Assembly (NCBI GenBank): GCA_910585725.1
Contig: CAJUFA010000003.1
Span: forward strand, 115,116-179,115
Direction: 5' to 3'
Length of the DNA: 64,000 nucleotides
Origin: an uncultured Dorea sp.
GTDB taxonomy: Bacteria > Bacillota > Clostridia > Lachnospirales > Lachnospiraceae
The translations under genes and the position numbers were made by a program. This document shows, piece after piece, positions 43,813 to 53,327 of this stretch. The notes beneath the pieces are model-generated. The model made no database searches. It saw only the letters and a list, made by a program, of their open reading frames with translations, and was not told where the DNA came from. The first letter of the stretch is position 1, and each line of letters starts with the position of its first letter.

Positions 43813-46044
43813 TTACTCTCTGTTCTTTAACACCTCTGCCGGAAGAATTCTGCTCACTCTAAACATCAGAATCCGATTGATGATAAAATACAGCGCCAAT
43901 ATTCCCACAAAAACTCCCGCATACATCTGCCGCGAAAAAGTAAGGTTCAATCCACAGGCAATATTCGATACCAGATATGGATACAGCCTGTCCATAACTG
44001 CTTTGGACAGGGGAATTCCCATGGCTGCGCTTAACACCACGATAAACAGGTTTCCATTCAGATATAGTTTCCCTATTTCTTTTTTCCGATATCCGAATAC
44101 TTTCAACATAGAAATAGACATTGCCGAGCGGTCGATCATCACTTTCATCATCAGATACATTACCACTGCAAAGATTAATACGGAAGCCGCCAACAAAGTC
44201 ACAATCATAGGCGTCATCTGCGAGACGAATACAGACGAACTTTTTTTGACTTCATCCTTCGAGAGAGTGGAATAAAGCCTGCCGCCGTCAATATCCAGCG
44301 CAGAATCTGAAAATACAATATTGTAATAATCTTCATTTTTCCCCATTAATTCCCGCATACTCTCAATATCCATAAAGGCAAGATACCCCGCTGAATACTT
44401 CACGATGCCGTCTGTTTCAAATGCATAATAGCGGTCCTTCTCCTCATCGTAAAGTATCAGAATATCTCCCGTATCAATATTATACTTCTGTGAAAGCGCC
44501 GAGGAAATCAGCACCCGGTCTCCCCCCTTATTTACACTGGCGTCAAAATACGGATTATCCTTGTTAATTCCCAGAAGCGTCACGTCAAAGTTATAGCCCA
44601 GCGCCTCTTTTTTCATAGTAACGCCGTAAGCCTCTTCACTTCCTTCCGGTACTTTCTCCTCGGGATATTTGTAGGTGTACATATATTCAAACCATGTGTC
44701 TTCCGCGTTCTCTTCCTGAATATGAACACAAAGCGCATAGCAGTTAAGCGAAAGCATTACAACCAGCAAAGAGATAAACATTCCGCAAAATACTGTGAAC
44801 GCCGTGCGTTTTTCCCGCAGAATATGCCTGACCCGAAAAACATGAACGAAACTTCCTCTGATCTTCCTGTTTTTTAAATTCGTTTTTTTATCTTCTCCCC
44901 GGATAAGCGCAAGCACAGGTCTGTCAAGTTTCTTTCGTATTACAAGATAGTTGGTAAGTACGGCGGCAGCCGGAGGCATGGCGATACCATATATGAGCAG
45001 ATAAGGCTCGTAGAGTATCCCGACCCTCGGAATAGAAAAATATCCATAAGGCTGGATCATCTGCCGTCCAACGCCGAAGCTGCTGTAACCAAGCGCCGTC
45101 CCTATGGACGCCGCGATAAACGTAACCAGCGCCGGCAGAGTAAGATAATGCCGTAATAACTCGTTCTTTTTCACTCCCATGGCATAAAGTGTCCCGATCA
45201 TTCTTGCCTCTCTCTCAATACCATGCACTGTAAATACAGATATGATATAGGCAAATAAGATCAGTATGATCACTCCTGCTGCCAGTCCTGAAGCATGATC
45301 TACGGATTTATCGGCGGCAGCCGAAGCAATTCTCGGATTCTCGTCGGCCGTTATACACTGTAACGTCTCCATGTTCTGTAATTTTTCCCATAATTCATCC
45401 TGTGTAATCTTCCCCTTCAGAAGATAAGCATACGAGTATTCTTCTGATGAAATACTTTCCCCCTTTTCTTTCAGAAGCCTGTAATCCTCTTCTGTCACAA
45501 AGCCGATTCCAAATCGGATGCTGTCCACAGCGCTGTCCGAAAGATTCCGAAGAACCGACTCGTAATCAGGCGCCGTCCCGATACCGCAGACCTTAAAACG
45601 AACGCCTCCCATCGTGACTGCATCCCCCACTGAAATATCGTGCTCCTCACAGTAGCGTTTCTCAAGAAGTATTTCACCGTTCTTAGCAGGAATATTTCCC
45701 GAATCCGCCTGCACTAAATCAATCTTCTCTCTCTTTGAAAAGATACGAAGCGTTGAATCATCCGACAGCTCGTAATCCAGAGAAAAATGCTCTTCAAGAA
45801 CAACTCCTGCTTCTGCAATCGACAGATTTTCTTCTTCTGACAACGGTACAAATACTTTAAACTGCCCGTCCTCCACTCGATTTGCCTCCGCCGCGTCTTT
45901 TGTACCCTCTATAATAGAATCCGCCGCTCCCACAAGACTTATGACTATATACATCCCCAGAATAATCATAAACCCCAATGCAAGATAGCGAAAAAAGTTC
46001 TCCCTCAGGTCTCGAAATATCCGTTTTCTAAGTATTCTCTGCAT
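43813..46044 (-). CDS. FtsX-type ABC transporter permease
   Basis: The 743-residue permease has an N-terminal helix (YLALGFMIILGMYIVISLVG), a large extracellular domain at about 60-250, three helices at about 260-360, a further helix near 410 (CGMFISLLVVMLSLNCYAL), a second extracellular domain and three C-terminal helices. ATG 46044 is preferred, since GGAGG lies seven bases before it; it shares one base with the ATPase stop. Together they form an exporter or lipoprotein-type transporter of unknown substrate. The TetR-type gene upstream likely controls it. Confidence 0.92.
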   Translation of the reverse strand: MQRILRKRIFRDLRENFFRYLALGFMIILGMYIVISLVGAADSIIEGTKDAAEANRVEDGQFKVFVPLSEEENLSIAEAGVVLEEHFSLDYELSDDSTLRIFSKREKIDLVQADSGNIPAKNGEILLEKRYCEEHDISVGDAVTMGGVRFKVCGIGTAPDYESVLRNLSDSAVDSIRFGIGFVTEEDYRLLKEKGESISSEEYSYAYLLKGKITQDELWEKLQNMETLQCITADENPRIASAAADKSVDHASGLAAGVIILILFAYIISVFTVHGIEREARMIGTLYAMGVKKNELLRHYLTLPALVTFIAASIGTALGYSSFGVGRQMIQPYGYFSIPRVGILYEPYLLIYGIAMPPAAAVLTNYLVIRKKLDRPVLALIRGEDKKTNLKNRKIRGSFVHVFRVRHILREKRTAFTVFCGMFISLLVVMLSLNCYALCVHIQEENAEDTWFEYMYTYKYPEEKVPEGSEEAYGVTMKKEALGYNFDVTLLGINKDNPYFDASVNKGGDRVLISSALSQKYNIDTGDILILYDEEKDRYYAFETDGIVKYSAGYLAFMDIESMRELMGKNEDYYNIVFSDSALDIDGGRLYSTLSKDEVKKSSSVFVSQMTPMIVTLLAASVLIFAVVMYLMMKVMIDRSAMSISMLKVFGYRKKEIGKLYLNGNLFIVVLSAAMGIPLSKAVMDRLYPYLVSNIACGLNLTFSRQMYAGVFVGILALYFIINRILMFRVSRILPAEVLKNRE

Positions 46045-46745
46045 CACAGATCCTCCAGCCGGGCCGCCGGCACCTTTTCTTCATTCCGATAATTTCTCTC
46101 TATTCTGCCGTCCTTTAGATACACCACCTGATCCACCATGTATTTAATGGAATTATTGTGGGTAACAATCAGCATCGTCGTACCAAACTTACGGTTTACT
46201 TCCTCAAGCAGTACCAGGATATCCCTTGAGGTCTTAGAATCCAACGCCCCCGTGGGTTCGTCGCAAAGAAGCAGCTTTGGATTTTTAATCAGAGCTCTCG
46301 CAATAGCGCATCTCTGCTGCTGCCCTCCTGAAAGTTGTGACGGGAATTTATTCTGATGTTCCGTAAGCCCAAGGGTTTCCAACAATTCTTCAAGATTCAG
46401 CGGCCTGTCGGTCAGATATTCACACACCTGGATATTCTCCTTTACGGTAAGATCAGGCACAAGGTTATAAAACTGAAAAATAAAGCCAAGACTTTCCCTT
46501 CGGTAATCAGACAGCTTCCCTGCCGAAAGTCCACAGATCTCCGTCTTGTCTACCAAAACAGAACCTGAATCCATCTCGTCCAATCCGCCGATACAGTGAA
46601 GCAGCGTTGATTTCCCCGAGCCGCTTGAACCCTGTATAACGCACATATCGCCTTTTTCTACGGATAAGTCGACGCCCTTTAGGACTTTTGTGAAACTTTC
46701 CCCCTCTCCATAACTTTTCTTAAGATTTTTCACTTCAAGATACAT
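46044..46745 (-). CDS. ABC transporter ATP-binding protein
   Basis: The 233-residue ATPase has Walker A GSSGSGKSTLLH near residue 39, signature LSGGQQQRCAIARA near 140, and Walker B LLLCDEPTGALD. The set is typical of MacB/LolD-type ATPases. It pairs with the permease that follows. The start has AGGAGG. A 17-bp palindrome similar to one before the TetR gene lies 35 bases upstream. Confidence 0.95.
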   Translation of the reverse strand: MYLEVKNLKKSYGEGESFTKVLKGVDLSVEKGDMCVIQGSSGSGKSTLLHCIGGLDEMDSGSVLVDKTEICGLSAGKLSDYRRESLGFIFQFYNLVPDLTVKENIQVCEYLTDRPLNLEELLETLGLTEHQNKFPSQLSGGQQQRCAIARALIKNPKLLLCDEPTGALDSKTSRDILVLLEEVNRKFGTTMLIVTHNNSIKYMVDQVVYLKDGRIERNYRNEEKVPAARLEDL

Positions 46746-46779
46746 GATTTACCTCCTGCTTTTATTCCAGATGACATTT

Positions 46780-46796
46780 ACATAACATCGTTATGT
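46780..46796. promoter_or_regulatory. predicted TetR operator before the ABC operon
   Basis: ACATAAC-ATC-GTTATGT is a perfect 7-3-7 inverted repeat. Its sequence matches the site at 47529-47545 in 15 of 17 positions, so both probably bind the product of the gene between them. Confidence 0.7.
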
Positions 46797-46806
46797 TGAT
46801 GATTCT

Positions 46807-46852
46807 TATATAGCCGATACGACCATCCTTTCCATGTCGTATCGGCTATATA
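46807..46852. other. 17-bp stem hairpin after the TetR gene
   Basis: TATATAGCCGATACGAC and its perfect complement flank a 12-base loop. There is no U-run after it on the minus strand (AGAATCATC), while the plus side has TCTCTTTATTTC. It may be a weak terminator or partial barrier between the regulator gene and the ABC operon. Confidence 0.5.
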
Positions 46853-46894
46853 GTCTCTTTATTTCTTCTAAGATCAGACAATCCAAAAACTAAA

Positions 46895-47521
46895 CTATCT
46901 CGGTCCAAACATTCCGTTCCATCCGGACACAAGAAAAACAACAATCTGTTCTATATTCTCAATCGCTTTTTCCACATCCATCTCGTGCGTAAGCAGATGT
47001 GTAAATGCACTGATCTGCATGTACGCCATCCAGTGGATAATATACCCGTCCGGTTCCGGACGGCCGTATCTTGCCGCCATCTGCGCTGCCATTTCTTTAT
47101 AATGCGCCTCTCCCCAGTCCGCAAAATAATTTACCATATTTTCATATCTGCTCCCCTGACTCTTCGACAGAAGTATCAGAAATATATCGTAATAACGATA
47201 CATAAAACGCACGATTTCTTTTGCCGCCTGGATGTCGTTCGAGTCGGGATCCGTCGACGCAAAATTCGCCCCCGCTTCCATCTCCTCCAACAAATGCCGC
47301 CGTATCCGAACCGTCAAGCCTCTAAGAGGCTCCTCGACAAGTTCCCTTAACAGATCTTCTTTATCCTGAAAAAAGAAATACAACGCGCCCGTAGTTACTC
47401 CGGCATTCTTACAGATTGTACGCAGGGAAGCTTTCATGTAACCCTTCTCAAGAAACTCCCGCCTGGCGCTTTCAAGGATCCTTTCCTTTGTAGCTTTATC
47501 CTTCTCCAAACGGTTCACCAC
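46895..47521 (-). CDS. TetR/AcrR-family regulator of the adjacent ABC transporter
   Basis: The 208-residue protein has a TetR-type helix-turn-helix, SLRTICKNAGVTTGALYFFF at about residues 32-51, preceded by ILESARREFLEKGY. The ligand domain is helical with a stretch FMYRYYDIFLILLSKSQGS. The start is unsettled between GTG 47521 and UUG 47509, the latter better spaced from the GAGGGTGG site. An operator overlaps its own transcription start and another precedes the ABC genes, so it is most likely a repressor of both. Confidence 0.92.
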   Translation of the reverse strand: MVNRLEKDKATKERILESARREFLEKGYMKASLRTICKNAGVTTGALYFFFQDKEDLLRELVEEPLRGLTVRIRRHLLEEMEAGANFASTDPDSNDIQAAKEIVRFMYRYYDIFLILLSKSQGSRYENMVNYFADWGEAHYKEMAAQMAARYGRPEPDGYIIHWMAYMQISAFTHLLTHEMDVEKAIENIEQIVVFLVSGWNGMFGPR

Positions 47522-47528
47522 CCTCTTG

Positions 47529-47545
47529 ACATAACATTGTTATCT
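47529..47545. promoter_or_regulatory. predicted autoregulatory operator of the TetR gene
   Basis: ACATAAC-ATT-GTTATCT lies between the predicted start point near 47548 and the gene, where a bound repressor would block transcription. It is nearly the same as the site at 46780-46796. Confidence 0.7.
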
Positions 47546-47554
47546 TTACTTACT

Positions 47555-47583
47555 ATTATATTTTTTCTCATATTTTCTGTCAA
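47555..47583 (-). promoter_or_regulatory. consensus promoter of the TetR gene
   Basis: On the minus strand TTGACA (47583-47578), 17 bases and TATAAT (47560-47555), a perfect consensus. A strong promoter under an operator fits repression. Confidence 0.85.
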
Positions 47584-47622
47584 CCTTTATTCCGGCAGAA
47601 CACCTCCAAATTCAAAGAACTG

Positions 47623-49566
47623 TCATTTCCTGATGACCGTACGAATGCCGCCGTCCGTATTCTCAATCGTCAGGCTCATATGGTGAAGATCCAGGATCTT
47701 CTTTGCCAGAAACAGTCCCAGCCCCATATGCTTACCTTCTCCGCCGCGGCTCTCGTTCCCGGTATAGAACAGGTCGAAAGCATGGAGAAGTTCCTCTTCC
47801 TTCATAGGCTCTCCCGTATTCTCAATACTGCAGCATTTTGCTTCTGTCCTGACCAGGATCCTGCCGTCCAACACATTATATTCCACCGCGTTGGACAGCA
47901 GATTCCATACGGCTTTCCCAAGATATTCCCGGTCCCCTTCTACCAGGAAATCTTCTTCCTCCTGATACTTGATCTGAAGATTCTTCTCATCTGCCGGAAG
48001 TTCAAAACGAACCATCTCTTCCTTGATTAATTCCCTGAAAGATACCGGTTCTTTCCGAAGAATCAGATCCTTTGAATCCATCTTCGATATCTCAATCATC
48101 TCCGCCACCAGACGATCCATCTCTTCCGTCTGACCGATGATCTGCATAAGATAATAGTCCCGCTTTTCCTCCATATTGTGTTCCATCAGGTTTTCCGAAA
48201 AATTCCGGATAATGCCGAGAGGCGTCTTAAGCTCATGCGCCATGGCATTAGTAAAATCCCGTCTTGTCTCTTCCAACGCCATCTGCTGTTTATATGCGTC
48301 TTCAAATATAACAACGAGCAGAAATATACAGACAGAGGTCAGAAGCAGCCCGATCAAGTAAAGAGACTTCATATAGTCAAATGCGGCAAACCATGGACTT
48401 TCTTCCATCCGGATATCTAAATAAGCAAATGGATCATCGATCAGTCCGATCTTCAATTGATACCTTGCTCCGATATAAAACATCTCTTTTACCGGATAGA
48501 GCCCCAAATCCGGGACTTCTTCTCCCGCGTTCCAGGAAAAATTTCCTTCTTTTGGAAACTCATGGAGGAATTCACTGCTGCTCCATCTATGCCATTTCTC
48601 ATAAGAGCCCTGGAACATGTACGGAAATCCCATGGCAGGCGTCTTTATCTCTCCGCTTTCCCGCTGTCCGCCGCTGATATCAGGATTGGCCCACTCCCAC
48701 ACTATTTTACTGTCTGTTTCACGGAACACCTTCTCTTCTCCGGTCTCCGCCCCCGTCGCATAATCAATCGTCGTCCCTGTCGTCGAAATAACGATGCTGT
48801 TCATGAAAGGATCCACATACTGATCTTCAGCCTGTTCCCCGCCTTCTTCTCCTTCTCGCCACGTAAGTTCCTGGACATAGATATCATACAGTTCCTGCCC
48901 GTCGGAAGACGTCCGGATCAAAATCCGGTATTTCTCCGGCAGCGTATAATCTTCCGCCGACTGCTGGCTCTTCCAGAAGTACTCCGCCAGCTCCTCCTTC
49001 TGTTCAAAGGTCAGAAAATCATCCAATATATAAGGACCGTTGCAAATACCGGAAGTGTCCGCCGTATACATCGTATCGCCTATTGTATCGCAGCTCTTTG
49101 CCAACAGTTTCTTATTCTTGTCATAAGCGGCAGCCGATATCATCAGATCCGGATTCGCTGAGCTTAAGACATACTCATTCACCAGATTTTGATAGAATTC
49201 TTTTCTCGCCTTATCGTTCCATTTCTCAGTTCCTCCGGTAACCGCGGCCGAACTGTCTTCAAATACGCCTTCCCCACTTCCTTCTGATTCTTCATGATTC
49301 TCTCTTTCCTCGCCTATGGCTTCCAGCGCCTCTTTTGCCGCTTTCTGTTTCAATTCTTCATAGACTTCCGTTTGGGAACGTTCCTGGTCGGAAGCTTTCC
49401 TTAATATGGATGCAGCCACTTCCTCAAACGTACGGAGATATTCCTTCATGATTTTTTCCTTCACCATCAAAGTAACCAGAACCATCGTTACCAGATACAA
49501 GGCCAGAAAGACCGTCATAACCGGTTTCCAGAATCTTTTCTTCTTTCTTTTTAAACTTCCCTTCAT
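47623..49566 (-). CDS. sensor histidine kinase with large extracellular domain
   Basis: The 647-residue kinase has a basic N-terminus, a membrane helix at about 14-35, an extracellular region of some 370 residues rich in Glu, and a second helix (LIGLLLTSVCIFLLVVIF). The phosphoacceptor motif is AMAHELKTPLGIIRN, followed by NLLSNAVEYN, ENTGEPM and GLGLFLAKKIL. ATG 49566 follows GAGGTGG by six bases; a 40-codon upstream extension lies in the regulator gene and is unlikely. It pairs with the regulator immediately before it. The signal is unknown. Confidence 0.93.
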   Translation of the reverse strand: MKGSLKRKKKRFWKPVMTVFLALYLVTMVLVTLMVKEKIMKEYLRTFEEVAASILRKASDQERSQTEVYEELKQKAAKEALEAIGEERENHEESEGSGEGVFEDSSAAVTGGTEKWNDKARKEFYQNLVNEYVLSSANPDLMISAAAYDKNKKLLAKSCDTIGDTMYTADTSGICNGPYILDDFLTFEQKEELAEYFWKSQQSAEDYTLPEKYRILIRTSSDGQELYDIYVQELTWREGEEGGEQAEDQYVDPFMNSIVISTTGTTIDYATGAETGEEKVFRETDSKIVWEWANPDISGGQRESGEIKTPAMGFPYMFQGSYEKWHRWSSSEFLHEFPKEGNFSWNAGEEVPDLGLYPVKEMFYIGARYQLKIGLIDDPFAYLDIRMEESPWFAAFDYMKSLYLIGLLLTSVCIFLLVVIFEDAYKQQMALEETRRDFTNAMAHELKTPLGIIRNFSENLMEHNMEEKRDYYLMQIIGQTEEMDRLVAEMIEISKMDSKDLILRKEPVSFRELIKEEMVRFELPADEKNLQIKYQEEEDFLVEGDREYLGKAVWNLLSNAVEYNVLDGRILVRTEAKCCSIENTGEPMKEEELLHAFDLFYTGNESRGGEGKHMGLGLFLAKKILDLHHMSLTIENTDGGIRTVIRK

Positions 49567-49607
49567 CGTACCACCTCTGCTAATCCTTTCCCCGTCCGGC
49601 GCGTCAT

Positions 49608-50300
49608 CTATTCCCGCGGGCAGCAGGGACCTTGACTCGAGACGGCCAGACGATATCCAAATTTTCGCACAGTCTGTATGGTACATCCGCAGGAACCGAT
49701 TGCTTTTCTCAGCTTCTTGATGTGATTATCCACTACACGCTCATTTCCGTCAAAATCATATCCCCAGAAACGGATTAAAAGCTGTTCCCGGCTGAAGATC
49801 CGCCCTGGATTCTGCATAAAGAACAGGAGCATCTCATATTCCTTCGGCGGAAGGGACAGAAGTTTTCCGTCTTTTTGGACGTTGTGGCTTCTCACATCTA
49901 TCTTAAGATTCCCTATTTCCACATACGCATTGATCCCCTGTATCCTTCCCGTCAGCGCCATTGCCTTGGCGTACAATACCGGAAGAGAAAAGGGTTTCGT
50001 TATATAATCGTCCCCGCCAAGGGCATATCCGTTCAGCTTATCTTCCTCCAATACACGGGCAGTAATAAAGATGATAGGTATGTCGCAGTCTCTGCGTATC
50101 TCCCTGCATACGGCGAATCCGTCTATTCCCGGAATCATAATATCCAATAAAATCAGATGAAAGCTTCTTATCTTAACCAGTTCCAGTGCCTGCAGCCCAT
50201 CTCCTGCCGTCTCCACCTCCCATCCTTTGCATGAAAAATAGTCGGAAGCGGCTTCCGAGATCAGCAGATCGTCCTCCACAATCAATAACTTCAATTCCAT
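49608..50300 (-). CDS. OmpR/PhoB-family response regulator
   Basis: The 230-residue regulator has a receiver domain with VEDD near the start and Asp53 in LILLDIMIPGIDG, Lys in ITKPFS, and a winged helix (LPPKEYEMLLFFMQNPG, RVVDNHIKKLRKAIG). ATG 50300 has GGAGAAGG in front. It partners the kinase downstream, with a 41-base gap. Targets are not evident; no repeat like that of the other system was seen. Confidence 0.94.
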   Translation of the reverse strand: MELKLLIVEDDLLISEAASDYFSCKGWEVETAGDGLQALELVKIRSFHLILLDIMIPGIDGFAVCREIRRDCDIPIIFITARVLEEDKLNGYALGGDDYITKPFSLPVLYAKAMALTGRIQGINAYVEIGNLKIDVRSHNVQKDGKLLSLPPKEYEMLLFFMQNPGRIFSREQLLIRFWGYDFDGNERVVDNHIKKLRKAIGSCGCTIQTVRKFGYRLAVSSQGPCCPRE

Positions 50301-50423
50301 ACACCTTCTCCACAATCAGACTGTCTGTATAACGTATACAAAAAATGTCCGGACACGCTTTCTGTATGGTGGTATTCTATCATTCTAATATATCCTTTTT
50401 GTATCCTTTTATTAAGAACACGT

Positions 50424-51809
50424 CTATCGCGTATTACAATTTCCTCTCCCTTCTCTGATAAATGGATTTCCCCAAAATGCGGCAAGTAACTCCGCCACCA
50501 TAAAACACCAGATAACAGGCTCGCATATTATGACCGCCATATATTGAAACCTGGGAATAAGAATTGCCGTAAATAAAATCTTTCCGATTAACTCAATCAC
50601 ACTGGAAAGAACCGGCAGAATCTTCTGTCCGATCGCCTGCAGAGCCGTCCGGGTATTATTAAGCAGACCTAAGATAAAGTAACAGGGCGCAACAATTCGA
50701 AGATACAGCATTCCGTTTCGCAGCACTTCCGCCTCGCCGGAACCGGATATCCATCTGATCATGTACGGCGCCAGAATCCAGACGAATATAGTAATGATCA
50801 CCGTTAAAACCGCCGTGTACAAATATGAGTATCTCATAGCCCTGCGAATCCGTTCCGACTTTCGCGCCCCGTAATTCTGGGATACAAAAGTATTGACCGT
50901 CTGCATCATAGCGATAAAAGGAATCATACAGAACTGGCACATCCTTCTCGCCGCAGTGTGCGCCGCGATAACCAGATATCCAAGTCCATTGATGCCTGAC
51001 TGCAGAATTACGCTGCCCGCAGACACAAAACAGCCCATAAATCCCATGGACAGACCCTGAGCGGCCGTTTCTCTGTAAAGAACTCCGTCTATTTTAAAGT
51101 GTTCCTTTTCAGGAACAAGTATTGGAGCCTTCTTTACAATATAGACCAGACAGAGCAGCACCGAGATACTCTGTGCAATCACGGTGGCTTCCGCGGCTCC
51201 CCCAAGACCTCTGTTCAATACGGCAATGAACAGATAGTCCAGCAGTATATTGGAAACAGATGAAATAATAAGGAACACAAGAGGCATAATACTGTTTCCG
51301 ATTGCCCGAAGTATTCCTGCGCATAGATTATAAGCGAACATAACCAGTGTAAATCTTGTGATGATTGAAATATAGCGATATGCTTCTCCGATAATTTCTT
51401 TCGGCGTATGTAATAAGTGAAGCAGCGGCATCATGACAATCTCCGAAAGAACAGTAAGCGCCGCCACAACTGCCATACCGATAATTACAGACGCCGCAAC
51501 GGATTTTTTCAGCATCTGTTCATCCCCGGCTCCATAACACCTTGCCGTTACAATCGCCATGCCGTTGCCAAATCCAAGAGCAAATCCGATCAACAGGTCA
51601 TAGATCGGCACAGCCGCGCCGATCGACGCCAACGCAGTCTCTCCTAATGTATGACCCACGATCAGAGTGTCTACCGTATTATACAACTGCTGAAAAAATA
51701 TAGAAAATAAGACCGGAATCGCGAAATAGAGCATCGGTATGAATATCTTTCCGTTTAAGAAGTCCGTTTTATTTGCGTTATCACCGGTTTTTGACGATAA
51801 AGTTCCCAA
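50424..51809 (-). CDS. MATE-family efflux transporter
   Basis: The 461-residue membrane protein has about twelve hydrophobic helices and the family pattern of two similar halves: FAIPVLFSIFFQQLYNTVDT at the start and VNTFVSQNYGARKSERIRRA in the second half. These proteins export cationic drugs or metabolites using sodium or proton gradients. The start is UUG 51809 with GAGGG seven bases before. The TAGAAT -10 with TTGTAA 17 bases away is at 51845-51873. Confidence 0.94.
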   Translation of the reverse strand: MGTLSSKTGDNANKTDFLNGKIFIPMLYFAIPVLFSIFFQQLYNTVDTLIVGHTLGETALASIGAAVPIYDLLIGFALGFGNGMAIVTARCYGAGDEQMLKKSVAASVIIGMAVVAALTVLSEIVMMPLLHLLHTPKEIIGEAYRYISIITRFTLVMFAYNLCAGILRAIGNSIMPLVFLIISSVSNILLDYLFIAVLNRGLGGAAEATVIAQSISVLLCLVYIVKKAPILVPEKEHFKIDGVLYRETAAQGLSMGFMGCFVSAGSVILQSGINGLGYLVIAAHTAARRMCQFCMIPFIAMMQTVNTFVSQNYGARKSERIRRAMRYSYLYTAVLTVIITIFVWILAPYMIRWISGSGEAEVLRNGMLYLRIVAPCYFILGLLNNTRTALQAIGQKILPVLSSVIELIGKILFTAILIPRFQYMAVIICEPVIWCFMVAELLAAFWGNPFIREGRGNCNTR

Positions 51810-51844
51810 GTTTTTTCCCTCTCATAAACTAATTAATCCGATTC

Positions 51845-51873
51845 ATTCTATCACTTCGGAACTTTTATTACAA
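51845..51873 (-). promoter_or_regulatory. predicted promoter of the MATE gene
   Basis: On the minus strand TTGTAA (51873-51868), 17 bases and TAGAAT (51850-51845); 9 of 12 consensus positions. Confidence 0.5.
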
Positions 51874-51884
51874 GGCATACTTTT

Positions 51885-53267
51885 TTAATAGTGCCGAACC
51901 ACTTCGAATCTTTCCAATTCGGCTTCTTCCTCTTCTCTGATTCCGGCTTTCTGCTTCGCAATTGCAACCTGTTCCTCTGCCGTATCCACTCCGCTAAGGT
52001 TCGGAAGCAGTAATCCCCGGCGATATCCTTTGGTTACCACAACGCCGTAACGCTTCACATCAAGCTTATCCATAGAATCGATCGCTTCCGTAGCTCCCAG
52101 CACATCCACGCTGATCGTAAGTTTATCAAGTTCATCCTGCTCTACCGGATAAAATCTCGGATCTTTTACCGCTGCGCTCACTGCATTCTCTATAATCTCT
52201 TCCGCTATGGATTTCTGCACGGCCTGAATCGTGCCGATACACCCCCGAAGCCTTCCTTCCTTTTTAATAGAGACAAATACTCCCGCTCTGGAATCGTACA
52301 TCTCCTGCGGCAGTCCTTCGGGCGTTTCGGGCTTTCTGCCTGTTCGGACATACTCCTCTACCGTCCGTCTGGCAAGCCGGACATACTCGTCCTCATTGGC
52401 TCTCTGCTTTAAAACCTGTTCCCTTACTTTTGCCTCATACTGATCTCTAAAATTCCTGGTTGGATCATGCCCCTGTATCTCATAGGCACAGATGCCATAA
52501 CCTACCCCAAAGGGTCCCTCATAAGAAAGCCGCCTGCTTAACACGCCCGTCCTATCCAGCGTTCCCGCCATAACGGTGAACGAACGATGCCCGCACTCAC
52601 CGGCTTTCTCACAAAAATCCTCCGGGAACTCCAGTAATTTCCCAAAATCACCGTTTCCCATCACATCCATAATCGATCGGTCGTATTCCGGCCCTTCTTC
52701 TTTATACCCATAAGGCCCTTCTTCCTTTAACCGGTGCGACAGATCACCGCTGGCAATCAGCGCCACGTTCTTCTCAAGTATTTCCGCCGTCTCTCTGATA
52801 CGCTGTCCCAACGCGTAATGCGCGGCAAGAGAAAATCCTGACAGCCCCAGCCTTACAAGCCGGTATTCATTCCAATACTGATTTATAAAATACAACGGAA
52901 CCATCGTCCCATGGTCAAGCCGCCTGTCCCGCTCTCCTTCTGTCCCCGCAGACAGGTCTCCCGCTTCCGCCAGCTTACAAAGCGTTTCCACGAATTCCGT
53001 ATCATAGGTTGCCTCCATCTTCACCTGTCCCGCGCCGAATTGTCCGAAATCTCCCTTTGCGCCTTTTCCCGGCGAGATATGGAAATAATCCGCATACATA
53101 ATCTGATGCGGGGAGATCAAAACGATCGTCTCCGGCTTAAGATCTGCAATCCTGCGGCCGACTTCGTGGTATGCGTCAATCGTATCCTGAATCCTTCTCT
53201 CTTCACCTCTGCCGATCTCCGGTATAATCAGCGGAGGATGCGGTACCATAAACGCTCCTGATATCAT
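51885..53267 (-). CDS. MEMO-like (LigB) and AMMECR1 fusion, AmmeMemoRadiSam system
   Basis: The 460-residue protein joins two domains. Residues 1 to about 270 are like MEMO1 and class III extradiol dioxygenases: MVPHPPLIIPEIGRG, VLISPHQIMYADYF, LDHGTMVPLYFI and LIASGDLSHRL give the His/Asp metal-site residues. Residues about 290-455 are AMMECR1: YDSRAGVFVSIKKEGRLRGC, then GCIGTIQAVQKSIAEEI, and DPRFYPVEQDELDKLTISVD. The radical SAM member of this three-part system is not next to it. The chemistry of the system is not established. The ATG follows GGAG by eight bases. Confidence 0.92.
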   Translation of the reverse strand: MISGAFMVPHPPLIIPEIGRGEERRIQDTIDAYHEVGRRIADLKPETIVLISPHQIMYADYFHISPGKGAKGDFGQFGAGQVKMEATYDTEFVETLCKLAEAGDLSAGTEGERDRRLDHGTMVPLYFINQYWNEYRLVRLGLSGFSLAAHYALGQRIRETAEILEKNVALIASGDLSHRLKEEGPYGYKEEGPEYDRSIMDVMGNGDFGKLLEFPEDFCEKAGECGHRSFTVMAGTLDRTGVLSRRLSYEGPFGVGYGICAYEIQGHDPTRNFRDQYEAKVREQVLKQRANEDEYVRLARRTVEEYVRTGRKPETPEGLPQEMYDSRAGVFVSIKKEGRLRGCIGTIQAVQKSIAEEIIENAVSAAVKDPRFYPVEQDELDKLTISVDVLGATEAIDSMDKLDVKRYGVVVTKGYRRGLLLPNLSGVDTAEEQVAIAKQKAGIREEEEAELERFEVVRHY

Positions 53268-53298
53268 ATCGAATTCTCCTTCCTTACCCCTTTCCGAA

Positions 53299-53327
53299 AA
53301 TATATCACATTATTCATAGTACGACAA
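53299..53327 (-). promoter_or_regulatory. predicted promoter of the MEMO-AMMECR1 gene
   Basis: On the minus strand TTGTCG (53327-53322), 17 bases and TATATT (53304-53299). Confidence 0.5.

Noticed and set aside
48457..49161. 234-codon open frame on the plus strand
   Set aside because: Antisense to the sensor kinase gene with no recognisable feature.
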